Source: Dysidea avara | Lineage: Eukaryota; Porifera; Demospongiae; Dictyoceratida; Dysideidae | Reading direction: 5' to 3' | Assembly (NCBI RefSeq): GCF_963678975.1 | Contig: NC_089281.1 | Span: 6,907,277-6,971,276, forward strand | DNA: 64,000 bases | Position numbers and translations under genes: made by a program | Notes under the pieces: generated by a model | Databases searched by the model: none | Told to the model about the DNA's origin: nothing | The model's input: only the letters and a program-made list of their open reading frames with translations | Part shown: piece by piece, positions 41,478 to 51,899 of the stretch | Numbering within the stretch: the first letter of the stretch is position 1 | Layout: every line of letters starts with the position of its first letter

Positions 41478-44400
41478 ATGAGTTACGAAGCGGAGCGCCT
41501 TGAACACCGAATTGACATGGTGACAGATGAAACACTGGACGCCACGCGAAGGATTAGACAAGTAGCGGAAGAGACACACCAGATTGGTGTAGACGTCGTT
41601 AAGACAGTGGACGAACAAGGACAACAACTTGATAATGTTGAAAACAAGCTAGATCAAATTGGTGATGATTTGAAAGGTAAGGAGTGTTCGGTGTCTAATG
41701 ACGTAATGTCTTTTAAACATTATTTCTCCCACGCATCTGCGTATGTTATATAAAAACATTTATAAGTGTGGGTAGCGTAAGTGACCGATTATCGAAGATG
41801 GTTTATACTTTACTTCATAAATGTCTCCAGGAAAGTAGTATCAACCTGGAAATTTCAGCAGGAGGTAGCGCCTTTCTCGTAGAATACCTCACGTAAGTTT
41901 GAGCAATAGTATCCGATTAGTGTCCGTGTTATGAGTGGATTTCTGCATTCCGTAAAATATGAATTATCGAACACCGATACCTATTATCAAGAGTTCATAA
42001 TATATATACCAAGGAGAGTATCCTACTCTCATATACCCCTGTAGAAAGGCGTATCGTGAAGGTATGACGTAACGTCAAGATGTTGTGGTTTGTGACGTAC
42101 AGGAAGCCGTAAAAGTGCAAGAATCGTTAGCGCCGTTTCACACTTGCGACGCTCAGGATAGCCGTATTCGCGAATGGCCTAGTAAGAAACGCCTACGAAG
42201 CGGTCTTAACCCATGAAGGAACGATTGTAGTTGGGTGAGAAACGCTTAGAGCTGGAGTTAATTTGGTTGCTAGCGACGTTAGTAGGCACGCGTTCAATCG
42301 ATACCATGTTCAACTAATGACATCATTAATTATACAAAGAAAAACGGGTGAACTCAGAAGTGTTACGTCATAACTTCACGATACGCCTTTCTACAGGGGT
42401 ATATGAGAGTAGGATACTCTCCTTATTATTATTATTATTATTATTATTGTTACTGAGCAGACAGCGCAGCTGATATGCTCAGGAAAAGAAAAGCAATCAT
42501 AAAATGAATTTAGCTACGTAGTTACAAAGATTACAGTTATTGAGTTCTATACAATGTTTGCAGTTCCGCTGAAAAAGAGTCAATATTGTTGCTCTCAATG
42601 ATGGAAGATGGTAAGTTGTTCCAATCCTTAATTGATCTGGAGAAAAAGCTCTGTTGGTATGAATAGGTGGATGAGTTTGGTAGAATAAAACGATGTGGGT
42701 GATATAGTCTGGTGGATCTTGTCATTGAAATAAAATGAGGAGGAATTGACAGTAAATAATCTTGATGTATAATTTTAAAAAGTGCTTGTAATCTGGATAT
42801 TTTACGTCTCAGCTGAAGGCTTGGCCAAGAAAGATGCTGTAACATAGCTGTGACTGAGCTGATTCGATTGAAATCATTTAGGACCCATCTAGCTGCCCTA
42901 CGCTGTACTTTCTCTAGCTGTTGAATATTGTTATGGTGGTATGGGTCCCAGATGACTGCAGCGTATTCCATTGACGGTCGTACTATCGTAAGGTAGGCTG
43001 TTGCTTTGATGTTAGACGAGCAGCAACTCAGATTGCGTTTCAAAAAATTTAATGTTCTATTGGCCTTAGCAGCTATATTACTAATATGTGGAGACCATGA
43101 TAGTTTGTTATCCAATATAACACCAAGGTAGGAGTGTTGGTTTGATGTACCCAAGTTGTGATTGTTTAGCTTGTAGTTGAAAATGATTGGTGATAATGAT
43201 CTGGTAAACCGCATAATAGTACATTTGGTTACATTGAATCTTAATTGCCACTTAGTTGCCCATTCGTGTAATTGATCAAGATCATGCTGAAGTTGAATGG
43301 CATCCTCCTTGGTGGTGATAATTCTGTAAAGTAAACAGTCATCAGCAAATAACCGTAGTGGCGAATTTACATGTTCTGTTATATCATTAATGTATAGAAG
43401 AAACATCAAAGGGCCGAGGACCGTCCCTTGAGGGACTCCTGAGTGAACAGCTATCGAGTCAGAAAAAGTACCGTCCAAAGCTACTTGCTGTGACCTTCTG
43501 GTCAGCCAAGTATTGACCCACTGACAGATGTGATCGTTGATACCATAGTGTCTTAATTTAACTAATAGTCTTTGATGTGGGACACTATCAAACGCTTTAG
43601 CAAAGTCAAGGAGAATGACATCGGTTTGTTTCTGTTGGTCTAGAGCATGTGACAAGTCTTCTATCAGTGAAATAAGTTGGGTAACACAAGAGTGCTGGGA
43701 TCTGAAGCCGTGCTGGGTATCAATGAGAATGCTATTAGAGTTTAAATGATTCATTATGGAATGATATATAATATGTTCCATAGTTTTGGAGCATACAGAA
43801 GTCAATGATATTGGTCGGTAGTTTGCGGTACTAGTACGGTTTCCTTTCTTGAAAACAGGACATACATTGGCCATGAGCCAATCGGAAGGTAGTATACCTG
43901 TGTCTAGTGATTGAGTGAATATAACTTGCAGTATAGGAGATATTTCGTTTGCACAATTCTTCAAGATATATGGATGAATGTTGTCTGGCCCACTGGCTTT
44001 GTTGGTATCTAATAGGGATAATTGATGGTGGATACCAGCCACTGAAAATGTAATACTTGGCATAGTAGGCAAAGCATTCACAGGGTTGTTGCAACCATTC
44101 ATGGAAGGGATATTAGATAAGTTTTCTTTAGTGAAGACTGACTCAAAATAGTTGTTTAATGCATTGGCTTTACTCTTTGTATCTGAGATAGATTCACCAT
44201 CTACAATTAGGGTGGAGATATTATGGTAGTCCTTACGTTTTGCTCTAATATACTTCCAAAATTGTCTACGATTTCCATTAAATGAGTTGTCAAACATTCT
44301 ATTAAAATAATTATTGTGTGCTACTTTAATCTTGCTATTTATAGAGTTTTTAATCTTGCGATAGGCATTCCAGTCATTACTAGATTTGGTTCTTTTAGCT

Positions 44401-47400
44401 ATGTTGTATAATTGTTTGCGTCTCTTCATATCCCTCTTTATTTCTCTGTTTATCCATGGTAATTTGGAGTTGGAACGTATAGTTTTGTATGGCACGTGCT
44501 TTGCAACACTGTCATTGATTACACCTTTTAGATCAGTCCAGTTTTGTTCGACAGTTTTACAGTAAGGATCATTCCCAAGAAAATAAGTTTGAAATTCAAG
44601 TAGGTCTCTTTTAATATTCTCAAGATTAGCTCGGTGGTATAAAGCAACTTTGTGTTCAGATTTAGTATTAGTATTTGTGTTATCTATATTATGATGGAAG
44701 ACAACGACCTCATGATCCGACATTCCTGGTGCAGTAGTTAAGTCCAAAATGGTAGATGAGGTAGAAAGTACAAGATCAAGTATGTTGTTGTTTCTAGTCG
44801 GAGTATTGACAAATTGATTAAGGCCAATATCATTAATTTGATCAAGAAATATATTATTTAGTTCTACTCCATAGCTAGGATTAGAGATAACCTGACCACT
44901 TCCATCTAACCAATTAATACCTGGAAGGTTGAAATCACCCATTACTATTATATTAGGTAGTTCAGTAAACCTACGTGTAAGAGTGTTCAAAGATAATCCC
45001 AATTGCAGTATGGGGTCAATGGACAGGTCTGGTGGACGATAAAATGAGCAAACATAAATGGGGGCCCTTTTAGAAGGAGTCACTTTTGCCCAAATGATTT
45101 CAGCATTTACATCCAATTCAGGTTCTTCAGATACATCTAGGCCTTCCTTAATGCATAAGAATACACCTCCAGCACCCTCTACTCGATCCTTTCTTAATAC
45201 AGTATATGTAGGAGGAAAAATTTCAGCGTTGTAATAAGAACTATCAAGATGTGATTCACAGCCACAAATAATATGAGGGTTGTGTTCATCAATTAAGGCT
45301 TGGAAATGAGCTCTTTTTCCGGAACTGCGTAAACTACAACAATTTAGACTCAAGATTTTTAGTTTAGTATGATTGTGATTTTGAAAATTTGAAGCATTGT
45401 AACTACTTGTAGCTGAGCAGTCATCAGGAAGACTGCTCCTGTGAGCGCGGTTGTTTCGTGTGTGTTATGTCCATTGGTTGAGCTGACGAATTCGAAGCTG
45501 TAGATGAAGAGTATTTAAAAACTGCATTAATAACCTTAGTATATATTAGGGCTGAAACAGATATCCGTATTATCCGAATATCCGGATAATAATTTACTAT
45601 CCGGATAGTACTTTGAAGCCAAGCGGATAGTAATAACTAAAGCCATTTATCTGTCCAACTTTCTCATCACTAGATGAATCAATTTTCATCATGGAGAGTT
45701 AGCTAAGCTAGATTATGTGAAGTTAACAGCAGCCTGGTAAGTTAATCAGTTTGCTCGCGACCACGCCCATCACTGAATTACGAAGCGAGGCTGTGAATGT
45801 TGCTGAAGAAGTTGTAACAGAATAGTTATTGCCTTATAAAGAGTTCTTTACGACTAGTTGTACCTGGAAAAGTCTTGTAGCAACTGCTACATCTTGTATT
45901 CATGTTTTCTCCAGCTGCCAATCTTGTTACAGATGGTGCAAAGTAACACTGTAACATTACCACAAACCTTTTGCTATCATGTTAATGTTTGTTTGCTTCT
46001 AGTACTAGTAAAACAAGGATGTTTATAATAAACTATAAAATGTTTCTATAGCAAGTTATGATGTCACTATCCGTAGGATATCCGGATAGGTTTTGTTCAG
46101 GATATCCGGATAGTAAAAGTTGCTATCCGTTTCAGCCCTAGTATATATATTATTAACTCTTGATGCAAGAGTTCATAATATATATACTAAGGAGAGTATC
46201 CTACCGTTTTTCTTTGTATAATTAATGATGTCATTAGTTGAACATGGTATCGATTGAATGCGTGCCTACCAACGTCGCTAGCAACCAAATTAACTCCAGC
46301 TCTAAGCGTTTCTCACCCAACTACAATCGTTCCTTCATGGATTAAGACCTCTTCGTAGGCGTTTCTTACTAGGCCATTCGCGAATACGGCTATCCTGAGT
46401 GTCGCAAGTGTGAAACAGTGCTAACGATTCTTGCACTTTTACGGCTTCCTGTACGTCACAAACCACAACATCTTGTCGTTACGTCATAACTTCACGATAC
46501 GCCTTTCTACAGGGGTATATGAGAGTAGGATACTCTCCTTAGTATATATATATTATGAACTCTTGCTATTATCGAACGCCCATTAATTTCCGTTAATCAA
46601 TTATTGAACGTTTTGCACCTTTTCTTCACTGGTGACCTCAGTGCAACCTACTCACTCTTGATTATTATTATATCAACGTATTATCTGAAGTACCATGATA
46701 CTGTAACTGAAATATAGTTTTAATACAAGCATTCACTTGTGAGTTACAACGGCGAATCGTTTAGTGTTAAATGCGTACAGTAAAAAATCAGCACATTACA
46801 AACAATAACACAGTCTTATCATCCTTGCTTACAGCAACCCCTTCTGTACAGTCTTTGTGGATACATCTTTTACTCAGGAAAACGATAAACAGTCGGCCAA
46901 TTCCGCCGCCAAAGTCACCCTCGAGTTGTAGTTCTTTCACGGCAATTTCTGTGTTCTTTTTCTTCATTTCTTCGTCGGTGGTGATGAGTATCAAGACTGT
47001 TGTGATGTCCACACATAAACTCTAAAGGATGGAATACTCAGTAAGAATAGGCTACACTATTGGAATTCTCCATATAAACACCTTACGAGTATGCGGAATA
47101 TAATTGTAAACTTCCGAATATGTTACGTGATTTTTATGTTCGATAATAGGTACCGTTCGATAATCGGTCACTTATGCCATAGATACTAAATACATAATGG
47201 ATTGGAAATGCAATACATTTTACGGTTACGGGCTCGATACGGTCACGTGATTTATGGCAACGTTACCAAGTGTACAAACTGCAGTTGTTCTTAACGCTGA
47301 GACTACTATTACAGGTTTTATAAAGCGTTAAATCATTGCTAAAGGATTCAGCTATTTATTGGTTTGTAACTGAAGGTTAGTCGTTTCGTACAACCAAAGG

Positions 47401-50400
47401 TGTCAAGGAAGGAACGCAAAATTTATGTTCAAAAACTAGTGTGGGGGTTTTAGTGCATAGGGCGTATTACATACGAAGTTTTAGAAGTGCTGAACAGTTT
47501 CGCCACATAATAATGAATACAAAATAATTATTTTTAGCACTGTATGGCAGTTACTTTCCGTAAACGAAGCGAAAGAATGGCTACATGACGGTAGTGGCTG
47601 TGGGGGTTTTCCTGGCTTTGTGAAAACGAGTCTAGTGATACATGCTATACTAAAGAAAAGTTCATACCTTCGAGAGTGCTAAAAAAAAGTATGAACGAAT
47701 TGAACAAGCCACCTGTTTTCGAGAAAACTCTGGGCGAATTCGACAAAAATGTATTGTGCCTGTTGAAAATGCTGCTGTGCCCCGTAAATGTCATCACGTG
47801 ACCATATCGAGCTCGTAACCGTAAAATGTATTGCGTTTCCAATCCATTATGTTCTAGTATCTATGCTTACGCTAACAGTGTAGGTTATATCTGATTGGCA
47901 CCCAGCATAGTGTATGCATCAAGAGTATCAAGAGTATACATTTTTCTTTATTGGCCGAATAAGGAACAAAAGGAGAACTGACCTTACACTTGATAGTATG
48001 CATGATGCCTTCCCCAGTGCCACCTATCAATGTTTAGCCGTTTACTCCCCTTCCCCATCTCCACGTTATTAGACAAGCCAGAGTAGTGAATAAAGTAGCT
48101 ATAGACCTAGTGATGTTTGCACATGCAAAACCTGTGAGTCACCAATAGCTACATAACACTATAGGTATTCTGCATACAATGTGAGTATTACTATTTTCCA
48201 TCCCCAGCAATGCTTATAGCTCTCCAAAGATACCTGCTACTTGAAATTTGCTGCTTGCAGCTAGTGCTTGGTGCTTGTAGCTTGCTGCTTCTGCTGGTGC
48301 TTGCAACTAACTACTTCCATCCATGGCTGCTGTTGTTGTAAATGCTATGCACCTTGCATGCTTCTACTTACTGAAGCTTGCTTTTACTATTGCTTGAATT
48401 TGGCTGCTGCTTGCTTGCTGTTAACACTTGAAACTTGCTGCTGCTGCATGTGAGTTGTTGCTGCATTTTTTTTTTTCTACTGTAAGCACTAAGTAGTAGC
48501 TGCAAGTTGTACAAGCTTGCAAACGGTAGTGATAGTGAAAATAATCTGCAAGAAGTAGAAGCATGGATACAAGCTGTTAGTTTTATTAGCCACAACAGTG
48601 TAGTTGCAACAAATTACAAGCAGCAGCAGCAAGAAACAGCAGGTAGCTACTAGTAGCAAAGCAGCAGTAGCAAGCCAGCCAGCCACCACAAGCTAAGTCA
48701 TAAGATAAGCTCTAAGAAAAGTTCATTGTACATATAGTAGTTACAGTTACAGCAGCAGTCAATAACAAACACCAACAGCAACCAACTGCATATAGTAATC
48801 TACTGGCAACATAACCAACTTTGCTGCAAACAACAGCAGTGGAAGCAGCAAATGATACAACTTATAGCTACTGCATATAGCTACAGTATACTTGCAGTTA
48901 ACCAGGTATGCAGGCTTAATTACATGGATTCTTAGTTAATTATTGACCTAACCTCAGCTGGCTAATGTACAGATATATTATCGCAATAATTAACAAAAGA
49001 TCTCACAATATCAATACTGATATACCATATTGCCTCGAATTACGGCCGGTCTCGTATAAACACCTGGTCCCCATTTAGTCGCCGGGGGTATACAGCATGA
49101 TAACAAAAAAAAAAGCCAGGTCTCAAATAAACATCTATAAATTATAGTGCGGTCATTATTTTTAACAATTCCAGGCGATGTTATAAATGATGAGGTGAAG
49201 AACGTTTTATAGAGTTCCTTTTAAGCTTGAATCTGTGAAATATGCTGAGAGGAGAGTCCAGGAGAGTACAACACCAAGGTATGAAATTGACTCGTGAATG
49301 CTGATCAGGTATATAAACGCCGGTCTCGTATAGTCGCCAGTCTCATTTAGTAGCCGGGATAAAAAGTTGTTTGAAAGAAATAAACACCCAGGCCGTAATT
49401 TGAGACAATACGGTATCACTAAAATGATTATACCGCTTAGCCTTAATCTATTGTTGGTAATGGTAACAGGAGGGCACTCTGGAAATAAAGAGCAAACAAC
49501 CCCTCTATTAGGGTAGAAATGTCCCATGTATCCTCACACTTACCTTTTTCAATGTTTGTACTTAGAGACTTGGAGGGTGGGGTTTCATACACGTGATTTA
49601 TTCCTTTCATATCAAATTAAATTAGGTATCTGTGATAGGTAAATATAAGTTATGCTATAATTACTGCATAGGCAGAATGAGATCAGGCCAAATTTTACGG
49701 GTGAACTGAAAAGTATAAAACAAATATTATATATTATTCAAAGTGCTGTTTTCATAAAAGGAGTAAAAATTGTTGTATTTTACTCAAAGTGTCTGCACAA
49801 ATCTTTTGGTTATAAATGCCACATCATTATTAACAGAGATGTAAAGAAATTTATAGCAAATTGAAATTAGAGATGGCTATAGGGTATAACCAAGAGTTAA
49901 TAATAAGAGAGGAGAGTGTCTAACGCTGTATAGGCCTGTAATAGATGATTGCGCAGAAGTTAAACGGCTTCCTTTCCGTGTAACGTACAGGCTTCTAGTA
50001 TTTGTTTGTTTCCTTACCGCAATTAGTTTAGCCGCACCGTGATGAATCCTCGAGAATATTCGAAGACTGAACTAAAGACTGAGCTGTATGTACAGGGAAC
50101 AGTGCTCCTTCAATTGAAGAATTCTCAAAGGTAGGGTAACATGCCGACGCAGTGAAAATTCAAAGCGATACTCTGCCTTTGGTTCAGTGTTTATTGGTTT
50201 CTCAGACGCTCTCCCCCAGAGTTATCTTCGAGGTTAACAGCCACACTTCTTTACGCAACAGAGCGATGCTCTTCGTGGTGAACTTGAACATCGAGTTGAA
50301 CACACGCCCTTGTGTCTGGGATAGCCTTTGTGGTTAAATGCGAAAATATACTAGCCAGTCTGTCGTTACACGGAAAAGAAGCCGTTTAACTTCTGCGCAA

Positions 50401-51899
50401 TCATCTGTTACAGGACTATGCGGCGTTAGACACTCTCCTCTCTATATTATTAACTCTTGGTATAACCAACAGTAATGAAAACTTGAGGGCAGGCAGTTAT
50501 TTTAAGTTTTCAATATGTTTTAGAGAATATTATACATCAGAAATCATTATTGCTAAACTGCATTTCAGCTACCCACTAGGCTTTGTGATCCACATGCAAT
50601 AATGTTACACTGCCAGTTAAAATTATACAACCATTGTATTATTGTAATGCAGCATCACTGCTACTTGACCACGTCTCTTCTCAAGCTAGTCCCGTACGTA
50701 CCTCTGCATTATGGACTCTTGGTATCAGCTACCAGCATTCATCCCAGACTGCCTATAAGTTATACATGTATAGGTGAAGTTAGGCTATATTTTACTCTCA
50801 TATGCCATAACTGATAATGCTGTATAGCTAAATGTCTTACAATTAGTACTAGTGCTGAAACGAATAGCAATCAAATAATTGTGAACAAAACAACCAATTA
50901 TTTGATTGTTCTTTAAGCACCAAAGTAGCAACCATCTCTTCTGAAATGTATTTCTTCCAGTATGAGTATGCCACTTTGTTTGTAATCTCAAGCTATTAAA
51001 TTGGCTTCATCACAGCTTACTACAGTGCTAGTGAATATTCAATTAGTATTAACCCACTAAATGAGTGATATTACTTTCACATCCAGTCAGGTCACTCCTT
51101 GATGGTACTAATACATGAAACACAACATTAATTTGGTATAGCACATGTATGGTATCAGACAATGGATGTGTAAACTAAGTAAACACACTTTAGTACACAG
51201 TGTTTAGTTCATTATATTTGTGCATATATACCAAAGTTCAAGCAATAATGTGGTGAGACCTCAATAATTTGATGCTTGTTGGTTCCAGTATTAATACATA
51301 AAAAGTCTTGTTGGTCAAATTGTCATGTTAACTATAGGGGTTTATAGAAGTGTCGGATTAGAGAGATTTCACTGTATTAGAATCAAGAGAAAGTTTATTG
51401 AAAAATGGTAGAAGCTAAAACGTATTTCTCATGTAGTAACTGATCGACATCTTCATGAAATTGAGAAGTGTTGTGGCTGTTGTGTGTGTCCATGTTACCG
51501 TGTGAAGAGTATAGAAAAATCCAACAATTACAAGGCAGTATATGGTGTCAAGAGAGGTCATCAAGAGGATGACGCCACAGTTACTGAGCAACCACGACGT
51601 AGCAATAAGTCAGGAGGAGGTGGAGGAAACTATATCGAACGAGTAACTAATGATCAACGAGAGGATGAAATGGAAGAAAATCTGCAGTAAGTGTTATTGC
51701 TATTAGAGTATACGTGTAATTTTATTCTGTGCCATTTAGAGCTGTTGGTGATGTGTTAGGTAACTTAAAGGGATTGGCACAAGACTTGGGTAATGAATTG
51801 GACAGACAAAATGAACAAATCGAGAGGCTAGACAAGAAGGCACAAGTGCATGATATTCACCTAAAGCAAGCTAATCAACGTATCCGACGACAGCTTTGA
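41478..51899 (+). CDS. SNAP25: SNAP-25-like Qbc-SNARE, copy B
   Basis: Three exons (41478-41676, 51437-51686, 51740-51899) give 202 residues. The splice positions and phases are identical to copies A and C. Landmarks: MSYEAERLEHRIDMVTDETL, ionic-layer Gln in DEQGQQLDNV, Cys cluster CCGCCVCPC, and a longer linker with a Gly run (KSGGGGGNY). The second helix contains GNLKGLAQDLGNELDRQ and ends in NQRIRRQL. The first intron (41677-51436, 9.76 kb) is filled with transposable elements including a full LINE ORF. The frame is clean and the splice sites are normal, so the gene looks functional. Confidence 0.93.
42426..45533 (-). mobile_element. Non-LTR retrotransposon (LINE) with (TAA)n tail
   Basis: The 3' end is a TTA/TAA tract at 42426-42448 and the 5' end is near 45533. 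The pentamer CCTTA at 42421-42425 and 45534-45538 is a likely target-site duplication. The target was the right end of MITE copy 1, whose sequence resumes after 45538. The 5' untranslated region is short, so the copy may be 5'-truncated just above its second ORF. Confidence 0.8.
42537..45353 (-). CDS. LINE ORF2: endonuclease and reverse transcriptase
   Basis: An uninterrupted 938-codon frame. The N-terminal ~230 residues form an AP-type endonuclease: NCCSLRSSGKRA, then CGCESHLD with the catalytic Glu, VMGDFNLPGINW, and MSDHEVVVF with the catalytic His. The reverse transcriptase core follows, with NYRPISLTSVCSKTMEHII, QHGFRSQHSC, LLDFAKAFDSVPH, SGVPQGTVLGPLMFLLYIND and the catalytic LFADDCLLY. 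The C-terminal part includes HSYLGVILDNKLSW, and CR1/Jockey-like elements end this way. There is no RNase H domain and no frameshift or stop, so the copy is young. It lies antisense to SNAP-25 copy B inside its first intron. Confidence 0.95.
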   Translation of the reverse strand: MSLNCCSLRSSGKRAHFQALIDEHNPHIICGCESHLDSSYYNAEIFPPTYTVLRKDRVEGAGGVFLCIKEGLDVSEEPELDVNAEIIWAKVTPSKRAPIYVCSFYRPPDLSIDPILQLGLSLNTLTRRFTELPNIIVMGDFNLPGINWLDGSGQVISNPSYGVELNNIFLDQINDIGLNQFVNTPTRNNNILDLVLSTSSTILDLTTAPGMSDHEVVVFHHNIDNTNTNTKSEHKVALYHRANLENIKRDLLEFQTYFLGNDPYCKTVEQNWTDLKGVINDSVAKHVPYKTIRSNSKLPWINREIKRDMKRRKQLYNIAKRTKSSNDWNAYRKIKNSINSKIKVAHNNYFNRMFDNSFNGNRRQFWKYIRAKRKDYHNISTLIVDGESISDTKSKANALNNYFESVFTKENLSNIPSMNGCNNPVNALPTMPSITFSVAGIHHQLSLLDTNKASGPDNIHPYILKNCANEISPILQVIFTQSLDTGILPSDWLMANVCPVFKKGNRTSTANYRPISLTSVCSKTMEHIIYHSIMNHLNSNSILIDTQHGFRSQHSCVTQLISLIEDLSHALDQQKQTDVILLDFAKAFDSVPHQRLLVKLRHYGINDHICQWVNTWLTRRSQQVALDGTFSDSIAVHSGVPQGTVLGPLMFLLYINDITEHVNSPLRLFADDCLLYRIITTKEDAIQLQHDLDQLHEWATKWQLRFNVTKCTIMRFTRSLSPIIFNYKLNNHNLGTSNQHSYLGVILDNKLSWSPHISNIAAKANRTLNFLKRNLSCCSSNIKATAYLTIVRPSMEYAAVIWDPYHHNNIQQLEKVQRRAARWVLNDFNRISSVTAMLQHLSWPSLQLRRKISRLQALFKIIHQDYLLSIPPHFISMTRSTRLYHPHRFILPNSSTYSYQQSFFSRSIKDWNNLPSSIIESNNIDSFSAELQTLYRTQ
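45547..46139. mobile_element. hAT-like MITE with AGGGCTGAAAC ends
   Basis: The left end AGGGCTGAAACAGATATCCG and the right end CTATCCGTTTCAGCCCT are inverted repeats, and the CCGGATA motif recurs inside both arms. AGTATATAT lies on both sides (45538-45546 and 46140-46148), fitting an 8-9-bp duplication. It inserted in the AT-rich right end of MITE copy 1, next to the LINE. Confidence 0.7.
46167..46564 (-). mobile_element. MITE copy 2, opposite orientation, one inner arm deleted
   Basis: It begins AAGAGTTCATAATATATATA and ends GAACTCTT. Its interior is the reverse complement of copy 1 with high identity, but the inner repeat CTCATATACCCCTGTAGAAA is missing on its left side, where sequence jumps from GAGTATCCTAC to CGTTTTTCTTTG. 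Only five bases (GATGC) separate it from the end of copy 1. Confidence 0.65.
46788..47012 (-). other. Short open frame, unrecognised
   Basis: 74 codons with fairly protein-like composition (MDITTVLILITTDEEMKKKN, then KELQLEGDFGGGIGRLF and KRCIHKDCTEGV). I do not recognise it. It may be a stray exon or a relic of a transposon within the SNAP-25 copy B intron. Confidence 0.25.
47168..47873. mobile_element. Long inverted-repeat element
   Basis: The arms are about 80 bp: the left arm around 47170-47255 includes CATAATGGATTGGAAATGCA and TTTTACGGTTACGGGCTCGA, and their complements lie at 47790-47873 (TCGAGCTCGTAACCGTAAAA, TTTCCAATCCATTATG). A few mismatches are present. It has no coding capacity. 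Confidence 0.65.
48236..48870. repeat. Imperfect GCTTG/CAAGC-rich low-complexity region
   Basis: From 48236 to 48480 the plus strand is rich in TGCTTG and GCTGCT words. From 48540 to 48870 it is rich in the complements AGCAGC and CAAGC. The two halves form a loose inverted repeat. Open frames here are by-products of the composition. Confidence 0.6.
49023..49415. mobile_element. MITE with TACGGCC ends
   Basis: TACCATATTGCCTCGAATTA(CGGCC) at 49023-49047 faces its near-complement GGCCGTAATTTGAGACAATA(CGGTA) at 49391-49415. The interior repeats phrases such as CCAGGTCTCAAATAAACA and CCGGTCTCGTATA. Related pieces lie at 4805-4920 and 5690-5770. Confidence 0.65.
49892..50458. mobile_element. MITE with AAGAGTTAATAAT ends and perfect 9-bp duplication
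   Basis: GGTATAACC directly flanks both ends (49883-49891 and 50459-50467). The terminal repeat AAGAGTTAATAAT and a longer inner inverted repeat (GAGGAGAGTGTCTAACGC; GCGCAGAAGTTAAACGGCTT) are mirrored on the right. The terminal seven bases match those of the elements at 41989 and 46167, so these are one superfamily. A 9-bp duplication is typical of Mutator-like elements. Confidence 0.8.

Larger units (their letters stand above)
41989..46161 (+). mobile_element. MITE copy 1 (AAGAGTT ends), itself split by later insertions
   Basis: It starts AAGAGTTCATAATATATATA at 41989. About 30 bp in, inner inverted repeats begin: GGAGAGTATCCTACTCTCAT and further to 42060, complementary to 42370-42420. Its last segment (TATTAACTCTT, ending at 46161) lies beyond the LINE and the hAT-like element. 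Read with copy 2, the outer flanks are CCTATTATC (41980-41988) and GCTATTATC (46565-46573), a 9-bp target-site duplication with one difference. Confidence 0.6.

Noticed and set aside
43831-44094. A separate 87-codon gene inside the LINE
   Set aside because: It is a shadow frame of the reverse transcriptase.
48268-48689. Cys/Leu-rich small proteins
   Set aside because: Products of a GCTTG/AGCAGC low-complexity tract on both strands.
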